A DNA stretch of 64,000 bases from UBA10438 sp044238605 (GTDB lineage: Bacteria; Bacteroidota; Ignavibacteria; Kapaibacteriales; Kapaibacteriaceae), in NCBI GenBank assembly GCA_044238605.1, contig JBIICY010000007.1:1-64000 (forward strand), given 5' to 3'. Below are positions 42,612 to 52,483 of this stretch, in pieces (position 1 is the first letter of the stretch; the number at the start of each line of letters is the position of its first letter). A program made the translations under genes and the position numbers. The notes beneath the pieces are model-generated. The model was not told the origin of the DNA. It worked only from the letters and a program-made list of their open reading frames with translations, and searched no databases.

Positions 42612-44367
42612 GATAGTTCTTGTTCGAGTTGTTGACGTTCGTGCATGTCGGCGTAGATGCCGCCATGTTTTATGAGCTGTTCGTGAGTTCCTTGTTCAAC
42701 AATACGCCCTTCCTGCAGAACAACAATGTTTGAGCAGCGCTGTATCGTTGAAATTCTATGGGAAATGATAAGTGTTGTTCGATTCTCCATTACGGTCTCT
42801 AGTCCGTGCAGGATTTGTTCTTCCGTAGTTGCGTCCACCGCAGAGAGTGAGTCGTCGAGGATCAGAATTGCCGGATCGCTGATAATCGCTCGAGCTAACG
42901 AGGTGCGCTGTTTTTGTCCGCCGGACAGAGTAACCCCACGCTCACCTACAACGGTCTCGTATCCTTCAGCTAGTTGCGCAATGTCGGCATCGAGGCATGC
43001 CAGCCTTGCTGCTCGCAGGACGTCTTCGTCGGAGGCCGCTGGGTTGCCGAGTCGAATGTTTTCTCGGATCGTATCGGAGAACAGGAACGACTCCTGCGGC
43101 ACAACGGCAATTGCAGAGCGAAGATTCGTCAATGCATACTCTCGTATGTCATGACCATCGATCCTCACACTGCCGGAGCTAACATCATACAGGCGCGGAA
43201 GCAAGCCTGCCAGCGATGATTTCCCACTACCTACAGAACCTACGATTCCAAGGCTTGTGCCTGCCGGAATGGTTAGGCTGATGTTTTCAAGAACTGGTGA
43301 ACCCGCTCCATATGCCAGTGATACGCTGCGAAACTCGATGTTTCCTGCAAGAGCATCTGGGCGCAGGGGGCCGTCGGTAATGGTCGACTGCAGATCAATG
43401 ATCGCGCCGAGACGTCCGATTGAAGCGGCACCACGCTGAATCATGCTCGTAACCCATCCAATTGCAGCGATAGGCCAGAGAAGCTGGTTAAGATAAATGA
43501 AGAACTGCGTGAGCTCGCCCACAGAAAGTGCTTTTGTTGTGACCAGGTAGCCACCAACGCCGATCACGATCACATAACTGATGTTAAACAGCACCGTCAT
43601 TCCCGGCATCATGAGCGACTGTACTCTGGCCAGCCCCATGTTCTTATGGTAATACTCCTTGCTGAGATCATTGAATCTTGCTGATTCGTGTTCTCCCCGC
43701 ACATAGGCTCGCGCAACGCGTATACCCGAAGCAAGTTCCTGAGCCTGTGTGGTGATGTGCTCGTACTGCTCCTGCACGATCTTGTAGTTCTGATGGATCT
43801 TCCGCCCAAGACGGTAGGTAAGTGTTGCCACTAACGGAACCGGGATCAGGATTGCGAGCGTAAGTGGCAGATTCAGGGTGATCATCCACGAGAGGGCAAA
43901 GAGGAACGTGGTAACCGTGTTTGCTGAATACATGATGGCAGGACCGATGAACTCTCGTATCGAGCCGATATCATTCGAAAAGTGGGCAATCAGCGATCCT
44001 GTTGAACGATCATGATAGAACTGCTGCGGCTGCCGTTCTATAGCAACGATAAAGTCGTTGCGCAGATCTTCTTCGATGAATCGCGACATCACAATGATCG
44101 TTCTGCGCGTGGCAAACATGAAGAATCCGCTGCCGATCGTTAGCAGCAGAATCTTTGCAATGAGCCATTCAATAGGCTCGCCCGTGGCTTTCCCCGAGCT
44201 GAGAGTATCAATGGTTTGGCCCACCACTCTCGGCACGGTTGTAGAACACACATTGGAAATCGTTACAAAGACCAGACCCAGCAGAAGCCGCTTCTTGTAC
44301 CGCTTCAGGTAAGGGGCTAGCCGACGTAACTCACGAATCGAGGATTGCTTCTTCGCTGTATCTGACA

Positions 44368-44368
<1 letters not shown>
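42608..44368 (-). CDS. ABC exporter, membrane and ATPase domains fused (MsbA/MdlB type)
   Basis: The protein has 586 residues with six membrane helices (about 20-310) followed by an ATPase domain: Walker A GIVGSVGSGKSS, Q-loop PQESFLFSDTI, signature LSGGQKQRTSLARAI, Walker B ILILDDSLSAVD and H-loop IISHRIS. It is a half-transporter that dimerises in the inner membrane; its substrate could be lipid A, other lipids or drugs. Its ATG overlaps the aldolase stop (TAATG). Confidence 0.93.
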
Positions 44369-45432
<1,064 letters not shown>

Positions 45433-45464
45433 CGTGGTGCCGGTTATACGTGAAGAAGTGTCTG

Positions 45465-45472
45465 CAAAAATA
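45465..45472 (-). promoter_or_regulatory. Candidate -7 box (TATTTTTG) for the aldolase gene
   Basis: This is an exact TAnnTTTG match on the minus strand. It overlaps the T-run of the upstream gene's terminator and predicts a leader of about 28 nt before the ATG at 45432. Confidence 0.4.
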
Positions 45473-45512
45473 GGCAACGGGCGACTGCTTCGTGTGAAAC
45501 AGCCGCCCGTTG
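45466..45512 (-). terminator. Rho-independent terminator of the T9SS cargo gene
   Basis: On the minus strand CAACGGGCG (45512-45504) pairs with CGCCCGTTG (45483-45475). The stem may extend through the interior, and the sequence continues CCTATTTTTG. It lies 20 bp after the stop codon at 45532. Confidence 0.8.
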
Positions 45513-45531
45513 AACAAACTTCGTGGTACGG

Positions 45532-48500
45532 TTATCGTACGATGTTAAATGTCGTGGTCGCTACAACGCTTGCGTTGACAAGGCGAACAAAGTATGCTCC
45601 GTTAGCAAGGCCAGACACATCTGCCGTAAACTCATACGCACCTGATGGAGCGATAGGGGAAACGGCTTCCATGACGATGTTACCCATGGAGTTGATGATC
45701 TGAATTGTTGTTGGGGCCGCAATGCCAGTTGTGTAGTCGATGGATAGATGATCCTGAACTGGATTGTTCTTTGGTCGGACGATACCTGTGGTCTTTGCGC
45801 CGAAGTCAATGAGACGTCCGGTTGTAAAGCAGACAAACTTCATTTCAACGTTCGCAACGTCACCAGATGTAACAAGGCACGCAAGCGGTGTCGTTGCCTT
45901 CATGTCGATCGGGAGTGTTGTGTTTGCATTCAGATAAACATCGAAGGTTGGCGTTACGAAATCGCCCTGCAGTAATGGGGCTCCAACAGACGTCGCAGTA
46001 ATGTCCAGCCTGCCAGGCGTTACTACCGAGGTAGGCGTCCAGCCTGCCATCTGAGGAGTGCCAAAAGAGTTAAAGCGGATAGCCTCTGGATCGTGAGTTA
46101 AGCTCAGCGTTATGCTTGTTGGCTGAGCGCCGGCGAACTCAGATGCGTTGTACGATACTCCGATAGGCAACACGAGTCGCTGACCAATACTTGCTGATGG
46201 CGTCTGAGTGTATCGGAACTGAAGAGGTGTCGTGATTCCCTCACCAGAGATCGATACGTTTAGCTTCAGGTTCTGATCATTGGCGATTGTAACAGCTGCA
46301 GTGAACGTCCCAACGGTTTGCGGCTGGAAAGTAACAATGATAACCTTCTTCTCGCCTGGCTTCAATGTGAATCCCGTCTGCTGGCTAATCGAGATCGCCG
46401 CTACATCACCGGCAACAACAGGTGTTTGGCAATTCAGGTCGTAGATCAAGCTTGCGTTCTCGATCAGGAATGAGTCTACACGAGAGGCGCATGTTAGTGT
46501 TTTGGCAAATACAATCGGGTTAATGGTGGATTGATCCTTACCGATACCCTGCACAACCACGATGGTGTCGGCGTATGGAGGCACTGGTCCAGGACCCGGC
46601 TTTGCATCATGCGTGATCTTCACATTCACGGTGTTATTGCCGATTGCGGCAGGCGTGAACGTGATCGGAAGTTCAAGAGGTGCAGAACCAGGCTGCAGCA
46701 CGATTGGGAATGTAGGCAAAGCGCCAGTCCATGCAAACGATGGATCATTAGCAACAAAGGCTACATCCGTAATTGTGAGTGCGTTGTCTGAGTCTGTGTT
46801 GCGAATAACTACCTTGCCATTTGCATCTGGTGACTGGGTGTTGACCGTCCATGGCGCAAACGTGTACCCAGTTGCTGCGATCGCAGGAAGGAATCCAACA
46901 CCCTTAGCCTGACCAACAAGCGGTGAGCTTTCCTTGCCCTTAATCACAGCGCTAACAGTTGCACTGAGTGCACCTCTTGTCTGAGGAGTAAAGACTACTG
47001 GAATCTTCACCGTTGCGCCAGGTGCCAGCTTCTGCGGCGTTGCAGGAGTGGTGAACGTAAAATGCGGATTAGCAGGATCTACCACTGTAAGTGAGAGAAG
47101 CTCTGCCTCTTCTGTGTTCATGTTCGAAATGGTAATTGTACCGTTCGTTGGTGTAAGCAAGCGCACACGTCCGAAGTCTACGCTGTCGATGATCACACGG
47201 GGCTCAACGATTTCAACCGTGATGGTTGAGGCCGCATCGCCGCACTCGGCAGGCAGGCCAAAGTTGATGACTGCCGTTTTCACGCCGGAGGTGGCTGCTG
47301 TAACGTCTAGCTGAACATCAAAGCACTGACCTGGTGTCAAAACAAACGGTCCGGTATTCTTGACAACGATCTCAGGTGCTGAAGAAACAACTCTCATGTT
47401 GCCAGCAAGGTTCAGTGGACCCGTGTTCTTGAGCACGCAGGTTATGTTGAATGGGCGGGGTTGGCTAAGAGGTACTTTGCCAAGATCTATTGTCGGCTGA
47501 CGTTCCCACACGCATGGTGCGGCAGCATCACCTTCAAGTGGCAGCTGTGCCTGAGCATTGCAATCTCCCACAACTTCAAGCAGGGCCGTGCGCATGCCGG
47601 TTCCCGTTGGTATGAAGAGCATTTCAACGCTGAGAGATTTGCCTGCAGCAAGACGCTGGCCTACGAGTGTGCTGATAAGCTTGAAATCGTTAGCATGTGC
47701 GCCAACGATCTTGGCAGACCTGATTGTTACATCAAAATCTCCGGAGTTCCTCAGTACGCCTGCAAACACATTCTGACTTGTGTCGCCCTGTGGTGTCTGC
47801 GGGAAGGTGCCCTTGGCCAATGTAACTGAAAGCGTTGGTGCCTTTACAGAGAAGACAGTCTTACTTTCATCACTCGAGGCAGGAGAAGCCCCATTCTTGA
47901 ACACGTAGACGTCTGTGCCACCCAAGTTTGGAAGTGTAACAGGGGGTGGAGTAAAGCTCTTTGGACCCCTGTAGTGGTCTGTTTCATAGGTAAAGTTGAG
48001 AGCGTCGGTGGCTCTCTTTGACTTCATCGTGAAACCTGCCGGCGGAACGCCAAGGCTGAAGCGAGGATAGCCGGAGTTGTCGAAGATCACATAGTAATCG
48101 CGGTCAGTAGCATTGTTATAGACATTTGATTTCTCAACAATGCCTGAGCGGTTTACACCGAGCTCGATATATCGCTGGAACTTACCGGTAACAACTACCT
48201 CAGGATTATCGAGGGCATCATAGCGAATACCGAGATCGATTGCACTGGCGTGGCTGCTTTGTGTGGCCGTTCCCTTCGATACCGTGTTCCATGCAAGCGC
48301 GCCGGTAGAGTCGAACTTGTAGATGAACATGTTGCGTGTGTCGCGCGAACCACGGGTGAGTGGGAATGGACCAAATGTTGCGGCAGGACTGGAGAAAAAT
48401 CCAGCAACGTAGTAGTTGCCGCGCTTATCCGAAACACAGCCGATGATCTTCTCTTCGTTCGAGGCCGTGCCTGTAAGGAGCATCACCTTCGTCGGAGCAG

Positions 48501-50256
48501 TGATGTTGCCGTCAGAGTCAAACTCAACGAAGTACCCTTCAATGTTGCCTGCCGGACTCGGCTGAGTGACCGGACCGAACTTTGTTGCTCCGTCGTAATA
48601 GCCCGTGGCCAATACCTTGAGTCCAGACGGTGTTACCGCAACTGACGTTGCTGAATCCTGTCCGGCACCGCCGAGCTGCTTTGCCCACACATACTGAGCG
48701 ATAGGTGAAACGCTGACGCGGACCTTATAGTTAACCCCGGCAGCAGGCGGAAGCCACTTGAACTGGAGTCCGGTTGCTGCGGCATTGATAACGTTCCAGT
48801 TGGTGCCGCCGTTGTTCGAATACTCGATCTTTACTGGCTGTGTAGGCAATACCCCTGCCCACTTGATGTTTACTGTGTCGCAGGTAGACGTGAGTTCGCC
48901 GCCGACTGGAGACTGCAGAAGGATGATTCCTGTTCCACCTACAAGGGTAACGTTCGGCGTGCACGGCCCGCCGGTAAAGGACAGCTGTGCCTGACGGAAT
49001 GCCTGTGAAGCCCCTTGGGTGAACTGGATGCGAATAACGCGCTTTGCACCTGGGTTGAGGTTGAAGGGGGCAAACGTTGGCTGATTAAGTGGGAAGTTCC
49101 AGTCTACAACCTTAAAGAACGTTGATGGTGTTATCTGGAAGTTCGTTGCAGTGAAGGTTGTTCCCTGTGCTGTGAGTGTCACATTTGCAAAGAACGACTG
49201 ATTCGGAGCGGGGTCGCCGCAGAAGAGAACTGGGTCGCTAACGTCGACCTTTGCTACACTTGAAGGGGGAGTCAGATACGCTATGTTGGCCGAAGGATTC
49301 GCACCTCGTATCATCGCGATCGTTGCAGTTCGGCTTTGGCCTTGCTGATTGCATGAGTACGGCGATATCCAGCTGATCTGGCAAACCTTCTTTACCTGTG
49401 TTTCAAGTGCGAGAAATCCGTAGATCTCGACAAGTTTTTCTTCAGTTGTAACGATGGATTTACCCCCTGTGCCTCTGGCGAGACTTTCGAGCGTCCAGTG
49501 TGTTGTAGGTTCGAGGATGGTGATGCTGAAGAAACGGATACCCATGCCGTTCATCTTTGCCACGTTGTCGTTGACAAACTTTGTTTCGCTCTTTGTTGAC
49601 GAAGCCACATTGATATCTGGAGATGGGTGACCGTCTGTAAGGAAGAACGTATAGCGTGGGATGTTGGCTGGACGCTTCTGGAACAAATCATAGATGCTAA
49701 AGCCCTGGTTGCTTTCAAACGGGAGCACATAGTTCGTCGCACCAACGGGATTCTTGATCTTGTTCAAAGAGTCGATGATCGGCTGAGGATTGTCTGTCCA
49801 GTCCACCAAGAGCTTGTAGGCGCCGGCAAACGACACCAGAGCCACGCGCGTGTTTCCTGTGAACTTCACCTTGCTTACAAACGCCTTGAGAGCGTCTTTG
49901 GCATACTCGATACGCTTTTTCGAGCCCCCTGGGACAACTTGGTCCATTGACGTCGAAACATCCAGGACCAACAAGATGCTGGCTTCAGGATCCGTCGGCA
50001 GCTCCTTGCAGTCATGTGTCACCGAAGCCGTTAGATCCATCGGCGCACCACCCTGCATGGTTTCCTGCACACGGAAGTCGGCTGCGCGCAGATCAGTATA
50101 TGGTGTTCCGGCTGGGTCGAAGGCCACGTAGTCTACCGTGATCTTAGGGAATGCGGAAGTGTTAATTCCGTAGATGTTGATCGACTGCGCCCATGTGCCG
50201 AGGGTAGAAACCGCAACGGCAACAAGCAGGGTAAGGGTCATGCGTAATTGCTGCAT
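45532..50256 (-). CDS. Giant VWA-domain surface protein with T9SS sorting domain
   Basis: The protein has 1574 residues from the ATG at 50256 (AAGGAAC upstream; a longer reading from 50295 is unlikely). It has a signal peptide (about 1-24) and then a VWA domain (about 90-290) with an intact DVSTS metal site at 99. A beta-propeller-like part with VTPSGLKVLATGYYDG and GNYYVAGFF repeats follows (about 520-750), then several choice-of-anchor-D/ASPM-type Ig repeats (FTPQTRGALSATV, FTPAAIGNNTV), a cohesin-like domain (about 1370-1490) and a type A sorting domain ending NGAYFVRLVNASVVATTTFNIVR-like. It is exported by the type IX system and likely adhesive. Confidence 0.9.
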   Translation of the reverse strand: MQQLRMTLTLLVAVAVSTLGTWAQSINIYGINTSAFPKITVDYVAFDPAGTPYTDLRAADFRVQETMQGGAPMDLTASVTHDCKELPTDPEASILLVLDVSTSMDQVVPGGSKKRIEYAKDALKAFVSKVKFTGNTRVALVSFAGAYKLLVDWTDNPQPIIDSLNKIKNPVGATNYVLPFESNQGFSIYDLFQKRPANIPRYTFFLTDGHPSPDINVASSTKSETKFVNDNVAKMNGMGIRFFSITILEPTTHWTLESLARGTGGKSIVTTEEKLVEIYGFLALETQVKKVCQISWISPYSCNQQGQSRTATIAMIRGANPSANIAYLTPPSSVAKVDVSDPVLFCGDPAPNQSFFANVTLTAQGTTFTATNFQITPSTFFKVVDWNFPLNQPTFAPFNLNPGAKRVIRIQFTQGASQAFRQAQLSFTGGPCTPNVTLVGGTGIILLQSPVGGELTSTCDTVNIKWAGVLPTQPVKIEYSNNGGTNWNVINAAATGLQFKWLPPAAGVNYKVRVSVSPIAQYVWAKQLGGAGQDSATSVAVTPSGLKVLATGYYDGATKFGPVTQPSPAGNIEGYFVEFDSDGNITAPTKVMLLTGTASNEEKIIGCVSDKRGNYYVAGFFSSPAATFGPFPLTRGSRDTRNMFIYKFDSTGALAWNTVSKGTATQSSHASAIDLGIRYDALDNPEVVVTGKFQRYIELGVNRSGIVEKSNVYNNATDRDYYVIFDNSGYPRFSLGVPPAGFTMKSKRATDALNFTYETDHYRGPKSFTPPPVTLPNLGGTDVYVFKNGASPASSDESKTVFSVKAPTLSVTLAKGTFPQTPQGDTSQNVFAGVLRNSGDFDVTIRSAKIVGAHANDFKLISTLVGQRLAAGKSLSVEMLFIPTGTGMRTALLEVVGDCNAQAQLPLEGDAAAPCVWERQPTIDLGKVPLSQPRPFNITCVLKNTGPLNLAGNMRVVSSAPEIVVKNTGPFVLTPGQCFDVQLDVTAATSGVKTAVINFGLPAECGDAASTITVEIVEPRVIIDSVDFGRVRLLTPTNGTITISNMNTEEAELLSLTVVDPANPHFTFTTPATPQKLAPGATVKIPVVFTPQTRGALSATVSAVIKGKESSPLVGQAKGVGFLPAIAATGYTFAPWTVNTQSPDANGKVVIRNTDSDNALTITDVAFVANDPSFAWTGALPTFPIVLQPGSAPLELPITFTPAAIGNNTVNVKITHDAKPGPGPVPPYADTIVVVQGIGKDQSTINPIVFAKTLTCASRVDSFLIENASLIYDLNCQTPVVAGDVAAISISQQTGFTLKPGEKKVIIVTFQPQTVGTFTAAVTIANDQNLKLNVSISGEGITTPLQFRYTQTPSASIGQRLVLPIGVSYNASEFAGAQPTSITLSLTHDPEAIRFNSFGTPQMAGWTPTSVVTPGRLDITATSVGAPLLQGDFVTPTFDVYLNANTTLPIDMKATTPLACLVTSGDVANVEMKFVCFTTGRLIDFGAKTTGIVRPKNNPVQDHLSIDYTTGIAAPTTIQIINSMGNIVMEAVSPIAPSGAYEFTADVSGLANGAYFVRLVNASVVATTTFNIVR

Positions 50257-50308
50257 GATCGTTCCTTTAACAGGTATGACAGAGGAGTTTTTCATTTGCT
50301 TCGTTGAA

Positions 50309-51343
50309 TTAGCTGATCGCTGGTTCCAATATCCTGATGGTCTTGGATGTTGCGTCGAGTTCCGCCTGCACGCCTATCGGCATGGTGAGCTTGCTTCGAA
50401 CGTGTCCGAACGGCAGACCGTAGACCACCGGAATGCCGAGCGATGCAAGTCGCTGCTCGAACACCTGCTCAAGACTGAACGAAACGGGGGATATAGACGT
50501 TCCCCGTGCTTCGCAGTCGCGGAAGTTGCCGAGCGCAATACCTTTGCACGACTGTAGCTTTCCTGCGAGCCAGAGCTGTGTGAGCATACGGTCTACACGA
50601 AATGGTTCTTCGTTCACTTCTTCCAGAAAGAGAATCGCGTCGGTCGTATCGATTTCGTACTTCGTCCCGAGTGTACTTACAACAAGTGCAAGGTTTCCGC
50701 CAGTAAGCTTGCCTCGGGCAGATCCAGATGCGATCGTCGTAAGACGGCTGTTTGTAAACTCCGAAGGGGCTTGCTGGTGCTCCGCTACGACAGTTTCGCG
50801 AAGGCTCTTGACCGTGAAGTCGTCGAACGATGAGGATGCCACAGGACCGTGGAACGTGACTACGCCACTGAGTTGGTTGGCCGCGATCAGCAGCGCTGTG
50901 ATGTCGCTAAAGCCCATGATGATCTTGCCAGCCTGGCGAATCGATGAGAAGTCGAGCATTGGCAGGATTCTCATCACGCCGTAACCGCCCCGTGCACAGA
51001 CAACGGCATCAACTGCTGGGTCTTCGATGAACTGCATGAATTCGGTCGCGCGTTCGTTGTCTGGAGCAGAGAGATAGCCGTTGCGTTTCGAGATATTCTT
51101 GCCAAGCTTGACGTTTACACCCCAGTATTTACAGAGGTCTGCAAAGTCTTTGATCTCTTGAGCGTTCGCTGCACTTGCCGGACACACAATACCAACCGTT
51201 GAGCCCGGACGCAACCCCCGAGGGAGCACGCGCACAAGGGGCACAGGAGCCGTTGTCTCAGTTCCGGCACGTGCTATGCCTGTGCCTAAACTGCCAAGAG
51301 CAGCAGCCGTGGTTAGTGTTGTGATGAACGATCGTCGTTGCAT
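50309..51343 (-). CDS. LD-carboxypeptidase (peptidase S66, muramoyltetrapeptide carboxypeptidase)
   Basis: The protein has 344 residues with a twin-arginine-like signal (MQRRSFITTL, then a hydrophobic stretch). VGIVCPASA opens the fold, RGGYGVMRILP and the nucleophile Ser in GFSDITALL follow, with the Glu site in FLEEVNEEPF and the His in LPFGHVRSKLTMPIG. It cleaves the L,D-peptide bond of recycled or periplasmic muropeptides; the signal argues for an exported form. It lies upstream of the T9SS gene by 52 bp. Confidence 0.9.
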   Translation of the reverse strand: MQRRSFITTLTTAAALGSLGTGIARAGTETTAPVPLVRVLPRGLRPGSTVGIVCPASAANAQEIKDFADLCKYWGVNVKLGKNISKRNGYLSAPDNERATEFMQFIEDPAVDAVVCARGGYGVMRILPMLDFSSIRQAGKIIMGFSDITALLIAANQLSGVVTFHGPVASSSFDDFTVKSLRETVVAEHQQAPSEFTNSRLTTIASGSARGKLTGGNLALVVSTLGTKYEIDTTDAILFLEEVNEEPFRVDRMLTQLWLAGKLQSCKGIALGNFRDCEARGTSISPVSFSLEQVFEQRLASLGIPVVYGLPFGHVRSKLTMPIGVQAELDATSKTIRILEPAIS

Positions 51344-51392
51344 GAATGATTTGTTCTATTTGGTTGTTGCCAAAGCCACTTAGGGCAAGGAG

Positions 51393-51400
51393 CAAAAGTA
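51393..51400 (-). promoter_or_regulatory. Candidate -7 box (TACTTTTG) for the LD-carboxypeptidase gene
   Basis: This is an exact TAnnTTTG match on the minus strand, with a predicted leader of about 45 nt before the ATG at 51343. Confidence 0.4.
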
Positions 51401-51458
51401 CGATTTTTCCACTCAAACGATAAAGCACTAATTCCGAAGATGGTTACCTAAATCAGCG

Positions 51459-51466
51459 TATATTTG
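51459..51466 (+). promoter_or_regulatory. Candidate -7 box (TATATTTG) for tRNA-Ser
   Basis: This is an exact TAnnTTTG match, 7 nt before the first tRNA base. Transcription would start about 3 nt upstream of the mature 5' end. Confidence 0.55.
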
Positions 51467-51473
51467 CCGCTTC

Positions 51474-51560
51474 GGAAAGGTGCAAGAGTGGTTGAATTGG
51501 CACGCCTGGAAAGCGTGTGTACCGGTAACGGTACCGCGGGTTCGAATCCCGCCCTTTCCG
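51474..51560 (+). tRNA. tRNA-Ser (anticodon GGA)
   Basis: The 87-nt class II tRNA has acceptor stem GGAAAGG/CCTTTCC, anticodon GGA at 51508-51510 in CTGGAAA, a long variable arm (GTACC.../GGTACC) and T-loop GGGTTCGAATCCC. Discriminator G is at 51560. CCA is not encoded: the next bases are CAT, and the AT begins the following gene. It reads UCC/UCU codons. Confidence 0.97.
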
Positions 51561-51561
51561 C

Positions 51562-52020
51562 ATGAAGATCTTTACGGCCGAGAACTGGCAGAGAGCTCGG
51601 AAGCTGTCTGGTTGGGCAGCCGTGGCGATCGTTGCGCTAATCGTAGTAGGGATGCTCGGGTCTTTGGCATGGAGGTTGGCGAATCCGCCCATCTCGCCAT
51701 TGGCCAACGAGGAGGATCCCCGCAGCACGATCCAGATTGAGATCGTGAACGCCAGTGGACGGAAGGGGGCAGGCAAGCGTGCTCTGGATTACTTCCGAAA
51801 GCGCGGATTCGACGTAGTAGAGATATCCTCGTCCACGGATCGGCCACGCCGCAGCACGGTGATTGATCGGATGGGAGACAAGCAATCTGCGCTTAAAGTA
51901 GCATCCGCCCTTGGTATTCCGGATTCACTGGTAGTTTCGGGCATCGATTCTCTGCGATTTCTTCGAGCATCGGTGGTTCTGGGCAGCGACCTCGACAAGC
52001 TAACGGCATTTTCAGAATAG
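51562..52020 (+). CDS. LytR_C-domain membrane-anchored protein
   Basis: The protein has 152 residues. One membrane helix (about 16-40) is followed by a periplasmic LytR_C domain (IQIEIVNASGRKGAGKRALDYF, then SALKVASALGIPDSLVV and a final VVLGSDL). Such domains occur in LytR-CpsA-Psr proteins and alone in Bacteroidota beside rsfS; they are linked to cell-wall biology. The ATG lies 1 nt after the tRNA-Ser discriminator base, so there is no room for a ribosome-binding site outside the tRNA. No upstream in-frame start exists, and a later ATG would lose the membrane helix. Confidence 0.88.
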   Translation: MKIFTAENWQRARKLSGWAAVAIVALIVVGMLGSLAWRLANPPISPLANEEDPRSTIQIEIVNASGRKGAGKRALDYFRKRGFDVVEISSSTDRPRRSTVIDRMGDKQSALKVASALGIPDSLVVSGIDSLRFLRASVVLGSDLDKLTAFSE

Positions 52021-52066
52021 GTACAGTGCATCATGGCACGTTTCACTTTCACTATCAGGTAATTCA

Positions 52067-52483
52067 GTGGCGATCACAAAACCACGCAGCACAAAGGGGA
52101 GAGCAGTTCTTTGCGCACGGCTAGCACAGGAAAAACTTGCTCGCGACATCCTCATCTTAGACCTTGGTGCAATCGAAACGAGTCCGGCCGACTACTTTGT
52201 TATCGCCACCGTTGACTCCGACGCACAGCTGCGTGCGCTAGCAGGCAGCATCGAGGTAACCCTAAAGCACATGGGTTTTGGATTCCCTCGACTTGATGGC
52301 AAAGGTGAAAGCGCATGGCTGATCCTGGATTACTTTGATCTGGTTGTTCACATCATGCTGCCCGATGCCCGCGAGTTCTATAAGCTTGAACGTCTCTGGG
52401 GTGATGCCCCGGCGATGACGCTCACAGATGCTGGTGCAACCAAAGCGGTACCACGAGTTTCGAAAAAGGCCATTGACGTATGA
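52067..52483 (+). CDS. rsfS: Ribosomal silencing factor RsfS
   Basis: The protein has 138 residues with a GTG start at 52067. The RsfS core is present: ARDILILDLGAIETSPADYFVIATVDSDAQLRAL (given here as DLGAIETSPADYFVI), GKGESAWLILDYFDLVVHIM and REFYKLERLWGDAP. It binds ribosomal protein uL14 and blocks subunit joining during starvation. It overlaps argS by 4 bp. Confidence 0.95.
   Translation: MAITKPRSTKGRAVLCARLAQEKLARDILILDLGAIETSPADYFVIATVDSDAQLRALAGSIEVTLKHMGFGFPRLDGKGESAWLILDYFDLVVHIMLPDAREFYKLERLWGDAPAMTLTDAGATKAVPRVSKKAIDV

Noticed and set aside
45433..45477. TTG start for the aldolase at 45477
   Set aside because: It lies in the terminator of the preceding gene and upstream of the inferred transcript start.
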